A DNA stretch of 33,604 nt from an uncultured Lachnospiraceae bacterium. Its GTDB lineage: Bacteria > Bacillota > Clostridia > Lachnospirales > Lachnospiraceae. Below the pieces are notes generated by a model. That model did not search any database and was not told the DNA's origin. It saw nothing but the letters and a program-made list of their open reading frames with translations. Shown one piece after another: positions 7,193-15,688 of this stretch. The stretch is taken from positions 1 through 33,604 of the forward strand of contig CAJUPF010000034.1 in the NCBI GenBank assembly GCA_910588565.1, given 5' to 3'. Made by a program: the position numbers and the translations under genes. Numbering within the stretch: the stretch's first letter is position 1; every line of letters starts with the position of its first letter.

Positions 7193-9223
7193 ATGCATAG
7201 ATTAAACAGGAAAAACCTGATAGAATTAGGGGCTATGACTGTTATTTTCATTTTAGCGGTTATCCTTGTGTATAAGACGACCATTCTGACAAGAATGGTT
7301 ATGCCGAAACTTGAGACGCAGGTTAGATCGAATGGGACAGATTATTATGTGCTTTCTGATGGGGATCATATCGAGCAGACATTTTTATATCCTTCCGATG
7401 AACTGCTTAGTGTCGGTATGAAGATAACCTTAAAAGATGATGTTATAACACATTATACTGCCAATGAAGCGGATAAGGAACTGGGCTACCTGCACCTGGA
7501 TATCCTGGATGAAGGGGGAAGCGCCATTATGCATGCGGATTATGACGTCCGTAAGCTGGCGGACGGACAGAATCTGCTGGCATCTTTTCCGGATGGGCGG
7601 CAGACAGGCTGGAACGGCAGACGGCTTACCATTGTCCTTGACGCAGAGGATATCTGCGAGGAAGTTGGGCTGTCAATCGGGTATTGTACAAAGGTCAAAG
7701 ATACTTCGCTGGCAGTCAATGGTGAGCAGGCAGGTTATACCTTAAATATCAGGACTTCCGGACATCAGTTTTTCTATTGGAGGAAATGGATGGTATTTGG
7801 GGCGGCGCTGATTTATCTGATGCTGGCGGGAACGTATCTGGGATTTGCTGTGTTTCATCTGAAACCGGAGCAGGTATTTCTGTTTGCAGGTTCCCTGCTT
7901 GCGGTGTTATATCTGCTGCTTCTGCCGCCGATGTCGGTACCGGACGAGCTGGATCATTTTAAAAAAGCATATTCCTATGCCAATCAGCTGATTGGAGAAG
8001 AGCCGGAACAGGCAGGAAATATCGTTATGGATATCGAAGATATCAATGCGTTAGAGAAGTTTGGAGTGATTCCCTCATTATCAGAATATGATGATTTAAA
8101 GGATGAAATCTGGCGGGTCGGGCGCGTGGAAGGGACGGAGGAAATCGGGCTGTTTGATACCCAGGCAAAAGCGATTACGTATCTGCCGGGAATGCTTGGC
8201 ATTATACTGGGCAGGCTGATGGGACTCAGCGGTATACATGTGATAATATTGGGCAGGCTGTTTGCGATAGGGTTTTATCTGGCGGCGATGTACTGGTTTA
8301 TCCGTCTGATGCCGTTTGCAAAATCTGCGGCGTTTATTATGGCAATTTTGCCAATGACAATCCAGCAGTGCTGCTCCTATTCCTATGATGCAGTGGTTAT
8401 TGAAACGGCGTTTCTCTATTTTGCCGTACTGTTCGGGCTGTTATATAAAAATAATCCGATTCAGAAAAAACAGATTGTATTGTACGTTGTTTTTATGATC
8501 ATACTGTCTATCAGCAAAGGCGGTACGTATATGCCCCTGTGTCTTCTGACAATGATGATTCCGGCGGCCAGGTTCCGGGATACCAGGCGGAAATGGATTT
8601 TTGTCGGCTGTATGGCCGCTGTGGCAGTTGCATCGTTTTTGATCAGTACGTTAAGCTATGCATTGTATGTGGCAAGCCCCCAAGCCCAGGCAGAGGCAGG
8701 GGCGTATCTTGCCGGTAAAACATATGGCGTGGCAGGGCTTTTGGAAAATCCCATGCTGTTTGTGACGCTTACCCTTCGGACTTTGTTTTATGCCGGGGAC
8801 GGCTATATGGAGATGATGTTTGGCTCACAGCTGGGCTGGCTGAGCGTTTCAGTTTCAAGAATTGTCATCTATGGGATGTTTCTTCTTATGATTTTATGCG
8901 TGCTTCCCGTTGAGGATAGAAGCGAGGAAATTGACGCGGTGGTTACGAAAGGACAGAAAGTGTTTTACCTGACTGTGGGAGCGCTTTCCGTTCTGATGGT
9001 ATGCGTAGCCATGTTTATGAGCTGGACTCCAAAGGAAGCGCTGGATATCCAGGGGATTCAGGGACGGTACTTCCTTCCCTGTTTTCCGGGAGTTTTACTG
9101 GCGTTTTGCAGCAGGAACATTGCGCTCAAGAAAAATATCAGCCGCTGCTGTATGTTTTTGGCAGTAAGCCTGCAGTGTGTTGCGATATATGATATATTGT
9201 TGTCGCTGGAAAGAGTATTATAA
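7193..9223 (+). CDS. DUF2142 family multi-spanning membrane protein
   Basis: A 676-residue protein. An N-terminal helix (about 15-35) is followed by a soluble, probably extracellular beta-rich segment (45-195), then about eleven hydrophobic helices to the C terminus. The region around PPMSVPDELDHFKKAY (about 243-258) is the hallmark of DUF2142, with acidic and His residues in the first loop after a helix, as in GT-C-fold glycosyltransferases. These proteins recur in polysaccharide loci and are thought to transfer sugars from polyprenyl-phosphate donors outside the membrane. That activity is inferred from fold and context. AGGAGG lies 11 bp upstream of the ATG. It is the first clear surface-glycan gene after the cda unit. 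Confidence 0.8.
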   Translation: MHRLNRKNLIELGAMTVIFILAVILVYKTTILTRMVMPKLETQVRSNGTDYYVLSDGDHIEQTFLYPSDELLSVGMKITLKDDVITHYTANEADKELGYLHLDILDEGGSAIMHADYDVRKLADGQNLLASFPDGRQTGWNGRRLTIVLDAEDICEEVGLSIGYCTKVKDTSLAVNGEQAGYTLNIRTSGHQFFYWRKWMVFGAALIYLMLAGTYLGFAVFHLKPEQVFLFAGSLLAVLYLLLLPPMSVPDELDHFKKAYSYANQLIGEEPEQAGNIVMDIEDINALEKFGVIPSLSEYDDLKDEIWRVGRVEGTEEIGLFDTQAKAITYLPGMLGIILGRLMGLSGIHVIILGRLFAIGFYLAAMYWFIRLMPFAKSAAFIMAILPMTIQQCCSYSYDAVVIETAFLYFAVLFGLLYKNNPIQKKQIVLYVVFMIILSISKGGTYMPLCLLTMMIPAARFRDTRRKWIFVGCMAAVAVASFLISTLSYALYVASPQAQAEAGAYLAGKTYGVAGLLENPMLFVTLTLRTLFYAGDGYMEMMFGSQLGWLSVSVSRIVIYGMFLLMILCVLPVEDRSEEIDAVVTKGQKVFYLTVGALSVLMVCVAMFMSWTPKEALDIQGIQGRYFLPCFPGVLLAFCSRNIALKKNISRCCMFLAVSLQCVAIYDILLSLERVL

Positions 9224-9225
9224 GG

Positions 9226-9256
9226 AACAGTTCAGCCTGCAGCTATCTGAATTGTT
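9226..9256 (+). other. Intergenic hairpin between the DUF2142 gene and the glycosyltransferase
   Basis: AACAGTTCAG (9226-9235) pairs with CTGAATTGTT (9247-9256) over ten positions, with one G·U pair. It starts 3 bp after the stop codon and is followed by TTATAAG. The left arm plus CCT matches the reverse complement of the AGGCTGAACTGTT motif found at 2135-2147, so this may be a short relic of the same repeat family. It might act as a weak attenuator or an mRNA-stabilising stem. Confidence 0.45.
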
Positions 9257-9290
9257 TTATAAGAAAAGGAGAAGGTGTTTAAGAGAAGAG

Positions 9291-10262
9291 ATGAATAGTG
9301 ATATATGCGGAGACGCGAATGGCAATACAAAACAGGTCAACTCTAAAGACATGGCGGATGACGCGCCTTATGGGAAAGTGCAGATTCTGATGTCTACCTA
9401 TAACGGGGAAGAATATATCAGAGAGCAGATGGATTCCATTCTGGCACAGAGTTATCCCGATGTGGATATTCTGATTCGGGATGACGGTTCGAGTGATGAT
9501 ACATTTGTAATTTTGAAAGAATACGAAGAAATGCATCAGAACATCAAGGCATATCAGGGAGAGAATTTAGGTGTCAATAAGAGCTTTCTGGAATTGTTGA
9601 AGAAAAGTAATCCTGATGCGGGATACATAGGATTTTGCGATCAGGATGATTACTGGCTCCCTGAAAAGATTGAGCGGGCAGTAGGAAAACTAAAGCAGAT
9701 AGAAGGGCCGGCGCTTTATTTTGGCGCGAAAACACTGGTAGACGAGAATTTAGAACCGATGAAACGGCAGCAAAATCCTCATCTTGTACCAGGATTTGGA
9801 AATGCGGTGGTTGAAAGTATCTGCTCTGGCTGTACCGCGTTGATGAACCGTGAACTGGCGGATATCATCGCAAAACGGCTGCCGGAAAACGTGATACATC
9901 ACGACTGGTGGTGTTATATGGCGGCGGCTTATCTTGGAACCATATATTACGACGAAAAATCCTATATCTATTACCGTCAGCATGGCGGCAACGAAGTAGG
10001 AGCCAGCGGGACTGCGCTTGGAACGATGAAAGCAAAGAACCGCGATCTGCAGCGGCGTCAGGGGGATCTGAAAAAGCAGCTGATGGATTTTAAGCATTTC
10101 TATCATTCGATACCGGAAAAAGATAAACTTGTGGATGCGATATTAGACAGCGAGAAAATTTCAGGACGCTTAGAAATTCTGTTTAACCGGGGCTGGTATC
10201 GGCAGAACTGGCTGGATAACTGGATTGTAAGAGGATTGTTTTTGGTAAATCATATGTTATAA
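9291..10262 (+). CDS. Family 2 glycosyltransferase, rhamnosyltransferase-like
   Basis: A 323-residue GT-A protein. The nucleotide-binding N terminus reads ILMSTYNGEEYIREQ, followed by IRDDGSSDDT and an acidic metal-binding stretch FCDQDDYW. The C-terminal half carries HDWW and RQHGGNEVGA, a pattern common in rhamnosyltransferases of the RfbF/RgpB type. The acceptor cannot be read from the sequence, but the rmlD gene 10 bp downstream makes dTDP-L-rhamnose a reasonable donor. The start is set at the ATG at 9291. The frame is open back to 9177, inside the preceding gene, but only the short ATG form has purine-rich sequence (AGGAGAAGG, AAGAGAAGAG) upstream. Confidence 0.82.
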   Translation: MNSDICGDANGNTKQVNSKDMADDAPYGKVQILMSTYNGEEYIREQMDSILAQSYPDVDILIRDDGSSDDTFVILKEYEEMHQNIKAYQGENLGVNKSFLELLKKSNPDAGYIGFCDQDDYWLPEKIERAVGKLKQIEGPALYFGAKTLVDENLEPMKRQQNPHLVPGFGNAVVESICSGCTALMNRELADIIAKRLPENVIHHDWWCYMAAAYLGTIYYDEKSYIYYRQHGGNEVGASGTALGTMKAKNRDLQRRQGDLKKQLMDFKHFYHSIPEKDKLVDAILDSEKISGRLEILFNRGWYRQNWLDNWIVRGLFLVNHML

Positions 10263-10272
10263 GGAGAACTCA

Positions 10273-11142
10273 ATGAAGAAAATTTTAGTGACAGGTTGCA
10301 ATGGACAGCTGGGAAGGGCTGTCAATCAGGAGTATGCGAAGGATGAAGTGGAATTTATCAATACGGATATTATGGAAGGAGAAGGCGTAACTCCCCTGGA
10401 TATTACAAAGGCAGAGGATGTGCTTGCGCTGACAGAGCGGACAAGGCCGGATGTTATTATCAACTGCGCCGCGCATACCAATGTGGACGCCTGCGAAACC
10501 CAATGGGATCTGGCTTATAAAATCAATGCCATAGGAGCGAGGAATTTAAGTATCGCAGCGGAAAAGACTGGAGCCAAGCTGATGCATATCTCGACCGATT
10601 ATGTATTCCCGGGAACTTCTCCCAGCCCGCTGACGGAATTTGATCCTGTAGGGCCAATCAGCGCATATGGCAAGACCAAGCTGGAAGGGGAAAATTTTGT
10701 AAAAGAATTTTCGAACAGGCATTTTATTCTGCGTACGGCATGGCTGTATGGAGACGGCAGGAATTTTGTAAAAACGATGCTGAAACTGTCTGAGACCCAC
10801 GATACGGTTTCTGTTGTAGACGATCAGTTTGGCTCTCCTACCAGCGCCGTGGAGCTGGCAAAGATGATACATTTTTTAGAGCCGACAGAAAATTACGGAA
10901 CCTATCATGCTACCTGTGAAGGGCAGTGCAGCTGGGCTGAGTTTGCTTCGGAACTATTTAAGAAAGCGGGAAAAGACACAAAAGTCAATTATGTTACCAC
11001 AGAAGAATACAATTCTCCGACCAAACGGCCGGCTTACTCCGTTCTGGATAATTATATGCTGCGGCTGGTAGCTGGAGATGCCTTTGTTATGGCGGACTGG
11101 AAAGATGCGCTGGATGTCTATATGAAGGATATCTGTCAGTAA
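10273..11142 (+). CDS. rfbD: dTDP-4-dehydrorhamnose reductase RmlD
   Basis: Last step of dTDP-L-rhamnose synthesis: NAD(P)H-dependent reduction of dTDP-6-deoxy-L-lyxo-4-hexulose. At 289 residues it shows the N-terminal dinucleotide-binding GCNGQLGRAV (8-17), INCAAHTNVDACE (about 71-83), STDYVFPG and the catalytic YGKTK (Tyr-x3-Lys). The RmlD-type asparagine-rich second NAD signature is intact. AAGGAGA precedes the ATG. It is separated from the other three rml genes by one glycosyltransferase and an internal promoter, so rmlD may be expressed from a different message than rmlBAC. Confidence 0.95.
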   Translation: MKKILVTGCNGQLGRAVNQEYAKDEVEFINTDIMEGEGVTPLDITKAEDVLALTERTRPDVIINCAAHTNVDACETQWDLAYKINAIGARNLSIAAEKTGAKLMHISTDYVFPGTSPSPLTEFDPVGPISAYGKTKLEGENFVKEFSNRHFILRTAWLYGDGRNFVKTMLKLSETHDTVSVVDDQFGSPTSAVELAKMIHFLEPTENYGTYHATCEGQCSWAEFASELFKKAGKDTKVNYVTTEEYNSPTKRPAYSVLDNYMLRLVAGDAFVMADWKDALDVYMKDICQ

Positions 11143-11183
11143 GGAACTGTTAGAATGTAATTGGGAAAAGAGGAGCAGAACTT

Positions 11184-12008
11184 ATGAACCCACTTGTAAG
11201 TGTATGTATCCCGGCGTATAACAATGCCGCATATATCAAAGAAACCATTGATTCTATTTTAAATCAGACGTACCGCAATTTCGAGCTTATTATCTGTGAC
11301 GACAGATCGGGAGACAATACGGTGGAAGTGATTAAAGCGATAAAAGATGAGAGAATTACACTGTATAAAAATGAAAAGAACCTTGGTATGGCCGGGAACT
11401 GGAATAACTGCCTGCAGAAATGCAATGGAGAGTTTATTAAACTAATCTGTGCGGACGATTTGCTTGCAAAGAATTGCCTGGAACAGGAAGTAAGGGCTTT
11501 AAGGAGAAATCCCACGGCCGTTTTTGTATCAAGCGATACAAAGCTGTTGGATCTGGATGGAAAACCAAAGGGATTTTATAAACGATATAAGACAGATGGC
11601 CTGACAGACGGCAAGAAGATTGCCAGAGCAGGATTTTTTGTGAAAAATTACTTCGGGGCGCCGCTTGCGAATATGTTCCGCAAAAGCGCCATGGAGAAGG
11701 CCGGCGGGTTTGATCCCTGGTATACGTATATACTGGACTATGATTTCTGGGTGCAGCTTGCCTGTATGGGGGATGTGTATATTATCCACGAACCGCTGAA
11801 CTATTTCCGGGTACGCAATGACTCCAATACCGGCGAAGTTATGCTGGGGAATAAGGCGAACGATTATGTGAAAGAACACATTCATCTGGTGAATAAGTTT
11901 AAACAAGAATTAAATCTCTCAGACCGGGACATAAATAGAAGTATCCGTATCCGTAAATTACGCAATTTTGCGGCAGGGATCTATCTGAAGATCTTTGTGC
12001 GAAAATAG
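11184..12008 (+). CDS. Family 2 glycosyltransferase
   Basis: A 274-residue GT-A protein: VSVCIPAYNNAAYIKETIDS at the N terminus, then LIICDDRSGDNTVEV, the acidic ICADDLL and a central LDYDFWVQLA segment that often forms the acceptor side. The sequence is complete and has no membrane helix, so it acts at the cytoplasmic face. GAGGAGC lies 8 bp before the ATG. It sits between rmlD and rmlB, which suggests a rhamnan or rhamnose-containing repeat, but the sugar it transfers is unknown. Confidence 0.85.
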   Translation: MNPLVSVCIPAYNNAAYIKETIDSILNQTYRNFELIICDDRSGDNTVEVIKAIKDERITLYKNEKNLGMAGNWNNCLQKCNGEFIKLICADDLLAKNCLEQEVRALRRNPTAVFVSSDTKLLDLDGKPKGFYKRYKTDGLTDGKKIARAGFFVKNYFGAPLANMFRKSAMEKAGGFDPWYTYILDYDFWVQLACMGDVYIIHEPLNYFRVRNDSNTGEVMLGNKANDYVKEHIHLVNKFKQELNLSDRDINRSIRIRKLRNFAAGIYLKIFVRK

Positions 12009-12029
12009 TTTGTTGTGATATTTTCCAAA

Positions 12030-12054
12030 ACTGGCGTGGGTGTGAAATGTAACG
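12030..12054. repeat. Intergenic repeat core, copy B
   Basis: 25 bases identical to positions 38-62 and nearly identical to 30034-30058 (core GGCGTGGGTGTGAAA). The left hairpin arm seen in copy A is missing here. It ends exactly where the -35 box of the rmlB promoter begins, so it could be an upstream regulatory site. Confidence 0.7.
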
Positions 12055-12083
12055 TTGTATTTTTATGCGTATGATGTTATAAT
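12055..12083 (+). promoter_or_regulatory. Promoter candidate for rmlB–rmlA–rmlC
   Basis: TTGTAT (12055-12060), a 17-bp spacer and a perfect TATAAT (12078-12083) sit 36 bp before the rmlB start. The conserved repeat core ends immediately upstream of the -35. This would allow the rhamnose genes and everything downstream to be expressed apart from the cda operon. Confidence 0.65.
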
Positions 12084-12118
12084 ACAAAAATTGGTAAAAA
12101 AGGAAGGAGAAACATGTT

Positions 12119-13201
12119 ATGAAGACTTACCTGGTAACCGGCGGCGCGGGCTTTATCGGCTCAAACTTTATTCATTATATGTTCCGCAAATATGACAATG
12201 ATATCCGGATCATAAATGTGGATGTACTGACCTATGCGGGCAATCTGGAGAATCTGAAAGAGGTAGAAGACAGAGAAAATTACACCTTTGTCAGAGCGGA
12301 TATTACAGATAAAGATGCGATTATGAAGATTTTTGAGACAAACGACATTGACTATGTTGTACATTTTGCAGCGGAAAGCCATGTGGACAGAAGTATCAGG
12401 ACGCCGGAGGTTTTTGTTAAGACCAATGTGCTTGGAACAGCTGTGATGTTAAACTGTGCCAAGGCTGCATGGGAGAAGGAAGACGGCACGTTCCAGGAAG
12501 GAAAGAAATTCCTGCACGTTTCTACAGACGAAGTATATGGCTCTCTGGAGGAAGACGGCGGCTATTTTTATGAGACAACCCCCTATTCGCCCCACAGTCC
12601 CTATTCTGCCAGCAAGGCGTCTTCGGATCTCCTTGTAAAATCATATGTGGACACCTATCAGTTCCCGGCGAATATTACGAATTGCTCGAATAACTATGGC
12701 CCGTATCAGTTCCCGGAGAAACTGATTCCGTTGATTATTAACAATGCCCTGCACGGCAGAAAGCTTCCGGTATATGGAGATGGCAAAAATGTCAGGGACT
12801 GGCTCTATGTGGATGATCATGCCAAAGGAATCGATATGGTGATTAACGAAGGCCGTCTGGGAGAGACATATAATATCGGCGGCCACAATGAGAAGCAGAA
12901 CATTGAAATTATTCATATTATCCTTGATACGCTTCTGGAAATGCTGCCGGAGGGGGATGAGAGAAGAAAGGCAATCAGTAAAGATCTGATTACCTATGTC
13001 GAAGACCGCAAGGGCCATGACAGAAGATATGCGATTGCGCCGGATAAGATTAAAAGCGAAATTGGCTGGGAGCCGGAGACCATGTTTAAAGACGGTATCA
13101 AAAAGACAATTGCATGGTTTTTTGAGCATGAAGACTGGATGGCAAATGTCACCAGCGGCGATTATCAGAAGTATTACGAAGATATGTATCAAAACAGATA
13201 A
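12119..13201 (+). CDS. rfbB: dTDP-glucose 4,6-dehydratase RmlB
   Basis: Second step of the dTDP-rhamnose pathway. At 360 residues it is slightly longer than most RmlB. It has the NAD-binding GGAGFIGSNF (8-17), HFAAESHVDRS (about 82-92), the catalytic STDEVYG and YSASKASSD (Tyr-x3-Lys) motifs, and NNYGPYQFPEKLIP, which is diagnostic for this enzyme. GGAAGGAGA precedes an out-of-frame ATG at 12114 that reads only Met-Leu-stop; the true start is the ATG at 12119, which overlaps that stop. The tiny overlapping start may be chance. Confidence 0.97.
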   Translation: MKTYLVTGGAGFIGSNFIHYMFRKYDNDIRIINVDVLTYAGNLENLKEVEDRENYTFVRADITDKDAIMKIFETNDIDYVVHFAAESHVDRSIRTPEVFVKTNVLGTAVMLNCAKAAWEKEDGTFQEGKKFLHVSTDEVYGSLEEDGGYFYETTPYSPHSPYSASKASSDLLVKSYVDTYQFPANITNCSNNYGPYQFPEKLIPLIINNALHGRKLPVYGDGKNVRDWLYVDDHAKGIDMVINEGRLGETYNIGGHNEKQNIEIIHIILDTLLEMLPEGDERRKAISKDLITYVEDRKGHDRRYAIAPDKIKSEIGWEPETMFKDGIKKTIAWFFEHEDWMANVTSGDYQKYYEDMYQNR

Positions 13202-13210
13202 GAATTGGCA

Positions 13211-13249
13211 GGAAGAAGGGTTACTAAAATAGTAAACCTTCTTTCTTGC
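13211..13249 (+). other. Stable hairpin between rmlB and rmlA
   Basis: AAGAAGG (13213-13219) pairs with CCTTCTT (13237-13243), and inside it TTACTA (13221-13226) pairs with TAGTAA (13230-13235) around a three-base loop. One internal mismatch separates the two blocks. No T-run follows, so it is more likely an mRNA-processing or stability element, or a weak attenuator, than a terminator. Confidence 0.55.
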
Positions 13250-13268
13250 GGCATGAGAGGAGTACAGG

Positions 13269-14147
13269 ATGAAAGGTATTATTTTGGCAGGCGGTTCAGG
13301 AACCCGTCTTTATCCGTTGACAAAAGCAATCAGCAAACAGATTATGCCAGTGTATGACAAGCCGATGATCTATTATCCGTTATCCACACTGATGCTGGCC
13401 GGGATTCGGGAAGTATTGATTATTTCCACACCAAGGGATCTGCCGGTGTTCAAAGAGCTGTTAGGCTCCGGCGAACAGCTGGGGATGCGGTTTTCCTATG
13501 CTGTCCAGGAAGAGCCGAGAGGGCTTGCGGATGCGTTTATTATCGGAGCCGACTTTATCGGAACAGATGCTGTGGCGCTGGTCTTAGGTGATAATATTTT
13601 TTATGGACAAAGCTTTTCCAAAGTCCTGCGTAGCGTTGCGGAGCGAACCGAACGCCAGCCGGGCGCGACTATTTTTGGCTACTATGTCAGAGATCCGCGG
13701 GAATATGGCGTGGTGGAATTTGATGAAAACGGCAAAGCTTTGTCGATTGAAGAAAAACCGGAAAATCCTAAGTCCAATTACGCGGTGCCGGGACTGTATT
13801 TTTATGATAATGATGTGGTGGAAATTGCCAAACATGTCAAACCTTCTGCAAGAGGCGAAATTGAAATCACCAGTGTGAATAATGAATATCTGACGAGAGG
13901 AACGCTTTCTGTGGAGACACTGGGACGTGGATTTGCATGGCTGGATACCGGCAGCCACGATATGCTGTTTGCAGCGGCCGATTTTGTGGCGGCGTTCCAG
14001 AAACGGCAGGGACTTTATATTTCCTGCATCGAAGAAATTGCGTTCCGGCGGGGATTTATTGATGAAGAACAGCTGATCCGCCTGGCGCAGCCGCTGCTTA
14101 AGACAGAGTACGGCCAGTATCTGCTGGAGGTTGCGAAAGGACTGTAG
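13269..14147 (+). CDS. rfbA: Glucose-1-phosphate thymidylyltransferase RmlA
   Basis: First step of the pathway: glucose-1-phosphate plus dTTP to dTDP-glucose. At 292 residues it is of standard size. The N-terminal nucleotidyltransferase signature GGSGTRLYPLT (8-18) is followed by KQIMPVYDKPMIYYP, then LGDNIF, EYGVVEFD and IEEKPENPKSNYAV, all conserved in RmlA. AGAGGAG lies 6 bp before the ATG. The frame is complete and unbroken. Confidence 0.97.
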   Translation: MKGIILAGGSGTRLYPLTKAISKQIMPVYDKPMIYYPLSTLMLAGIREVLIISTPRDLPVFKELLGSGEQLGMRFSYAVQEEPRGLADAFIIGADFIGTDAVALVLGDNIFYGQSFSKVLRSVAERTERQPGATIFGYYVRDPREYGVVEFDENGKALSIEEKPENPKSNYAVPGLYFYDNDVVEIAKHVKPSARGEIEITSVNNEYLTRGTLSVETLGRGFAWLDTGSHDMLFAAADFVAAFQKRQGLYISCIEEIAFRRGFIDEEQLIRLAQPLLKTEYGQYLLEVAKGL

Positions 14148-14218
14148 GATAGAATTGAGGTTTTCGGTAACAGTGAGGAGAATGGGACTGCTGCTGTTGT
14201 GATAGAAAGGACAGAAAC

Positions 14219-14782
14219 ATGGGAAAGATAAAAGTAACAGATGACTGTAATGGAATCAAAGGACTGAAAGTAATCGAGCCGTCCGTATTCGGCGATGCGC
14301 GCGGCTATTTTATGGAAACTTACAATTACAATGATTTTAAAGAAGCCGGAATTGACTGTGAATTTGTTCAGGATAATCAGTCCGCATCCAAAAAAGGGGT
14401 GCTCAGGGGCCTGCATTTTCAGATCAATTATCCGCAGGATAAGCTGGTGCGTGTCATCCACGGGGAAGTGTTTGATGTGGCAGTGGATTTGCGGGAGGGT
14501 TCTGAGACATTTGGCAAATGGTTTGGCATCCGGCTTTCTGAGGAGAACAAAAAGCAGTTCTTTATCCCGAAGGGATTTGCACATGGATTTGTGGTATTAA
14601 GCGATTACGCGGAATTTTGCTATAAAGTGACAGATTTTTATCATCCCAATGACGAAGGCGGGCTGCTGTGGAAAGACCCGGATATCGGCGTGGAATGGCC
14701 GATGCCGGAAGGCATGACAGAGGAGGATTTGACTTTATCTGAAAAGGATAGGGCATGGGGCGGCATTAAGGATTATAAGTAA
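14219..14782 (+). CDS. rfbC: dTDP-4-dehydrorhamnose 3,5-epimerase RmlC
   Basis: Double epimerisation of dTDP-6-deoxy-4-hexulose. At 187 residues it has the cupin-fold motifs GVLRGLHFQ (with catalytic His), LVRVIHGEVFDVAVDLR, PKGFAHGF and YKVTDFYHPNDEGG. This completes all four rml activities in the window. AGAAAGGAC precedes the ATG. The 71-bp gap to rmlA contains a degenerate GGTAACAGT stretch related to the repeats elsewhere but no clear fold. Confidence 0.96.
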   Translation: MGKIKVTDDCNGIKGLKVIEPSVFGDARGYFMETYNYNDFKEAGIDCEFVQDNQSASKKGVLRGLHFQINYPQDKLVRVIHGEVFDVAVDLREGSETFGKWFGIRLSEENKKQFFIPKGFAHGFVVLSDYAEFCYKVTDFYHPNDEGGLLWKDPDIGVEWPMPEGMTEEDLTLSEKDRAWGGIKDYK

Positions 14783-14831
14783 CTCGGAGCTGTTACGGAT
14801 ACAGTGCAGAATGTAAATAAGAGGATATGCT

Positions 14832-15668
14832 ATGGCAGGATCAAAGAGACAGGATCAAAAATTGTCGCCAGGCGGGGTATACGCAGCAAGAAAGCTGATT
14901 GCCCGCCTGTCTGTCAATGACTTTAAAACCAAATTTGCAGGCTCATACCTGGGGATTATCTGGGCGTTTATACAGCCGGTTATTACGATACTGGTCTACT
15001 GGTTTGTATTTGAAAAAGGGTTTAAGCCGGCCGCCATTAACAATGCGGCGGGGGTTGAAGTGCCCTATGTATTGTGGCTGATTGCCGGAATGGTGCCCTG
15101 GTTTTTCTTTAATGACGCATTAAGCGGCGGTACAAGGGCGCTGCTGGATTATTCCTATCTGGTCAAAAAAGTGGTATTTCAGATTGATATACTGCCGATT
15201 GTAAAAGTGATTTCCGCAGTATTTGTGCATTTATTTTTTCTGGCGTTCGCAGCTTTGCTGTATACGTTATACGGGTATTATCCGGATCTGTATGTCCTTC
15301 AGGTATTATATTATTCGGTCTGCCTGTTTCTGCTGACGCTGGGGATGACGTATCTGACGGCTGCGGTTGTGGTGTTTTTCCGGGATTTAAACCAGGTGAT
15401 CAACATTGTTCTGCAGGTGGGCGTCTGGGTAACGCCGATTATGTGGAATATCGATACCATGGATATCAGTCCTGTGCTAAAGAACATATTGATGCTGAAT
15501 CCGCTGTTTTATATTGTACAGGGATACCGGGATGCTTTTATCGGCAAAGTGGCGTTTTGGGAAAGACCGGGACTTACCGTTTATTTCTGGGCATTTACAT
15601 TGCTGTTATGGTGGCTGGGAACGTCTGTATTTAAAAAACTCCGGATGCATTTTGCAGATGTGTTATAA
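14832..15668 (+). CDS. ABC-2 polysaccharide exporter permease (Wzm-like), first exporter
   Basis: A 278-residue membrane subunit with about six helices. The N-terminal amphipathic region carries the family pattern NDFKTKFAGSYLGIIWAFIQP, close to the motif shared by Wzm, KpsM and TagG. It would move a polyprenyl-linked polymer across the cytoplasmic membrane. The ATPase gene follows 20 bp downstream. That ATPase has an additional C-terminal domain, so this pair resembles O-antigen exporters of the Wzm–Wzt type more than the teichoic-acid TagGH. GAGG lies a few bases before the ATG. Confidence 0.9.
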   Translation: MAGSKRQDQKLSPGGVYAARKLIARLSVNDFKTKFAGSYLGIIWAFIQPVITILVYWFVFEKGFKPAAINNAAGVEVPYVLWLIAGMVPWFFFNDALSGGTRALLDYSYLVKKVVFQIDILPIVKVISAVFVHLFFLAFAALLYTLYGYYPDLYVLQVLYYSVCLFLLTLGMTYLTAAVVVFFRDLNQVINIVLQVGVWVTPIMWNIDTMDISPVLKNILMLNPLFYIVQGYRDAFIGKVAFWERPGLTVYFWAFTLLLWWLGTSVFKKLRMHFADVL

Positions 15669-15688
15669 GGAATATGAGGTTTTAATTC

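Noticed and set aside
7193..9223. Wzy-type polymerase or Wzx flippase
   Set aside because: The DUF2142 signature and the N-terminal soluble segment do not fit either; ABC exporters are present instead.
12114..12122. Leader peptide ATG-TTA-TGA before rmlB
   Set aside because: Two codons only, overlapping the real start; it is more simply a chance ATG within the ribosome-site spacing.
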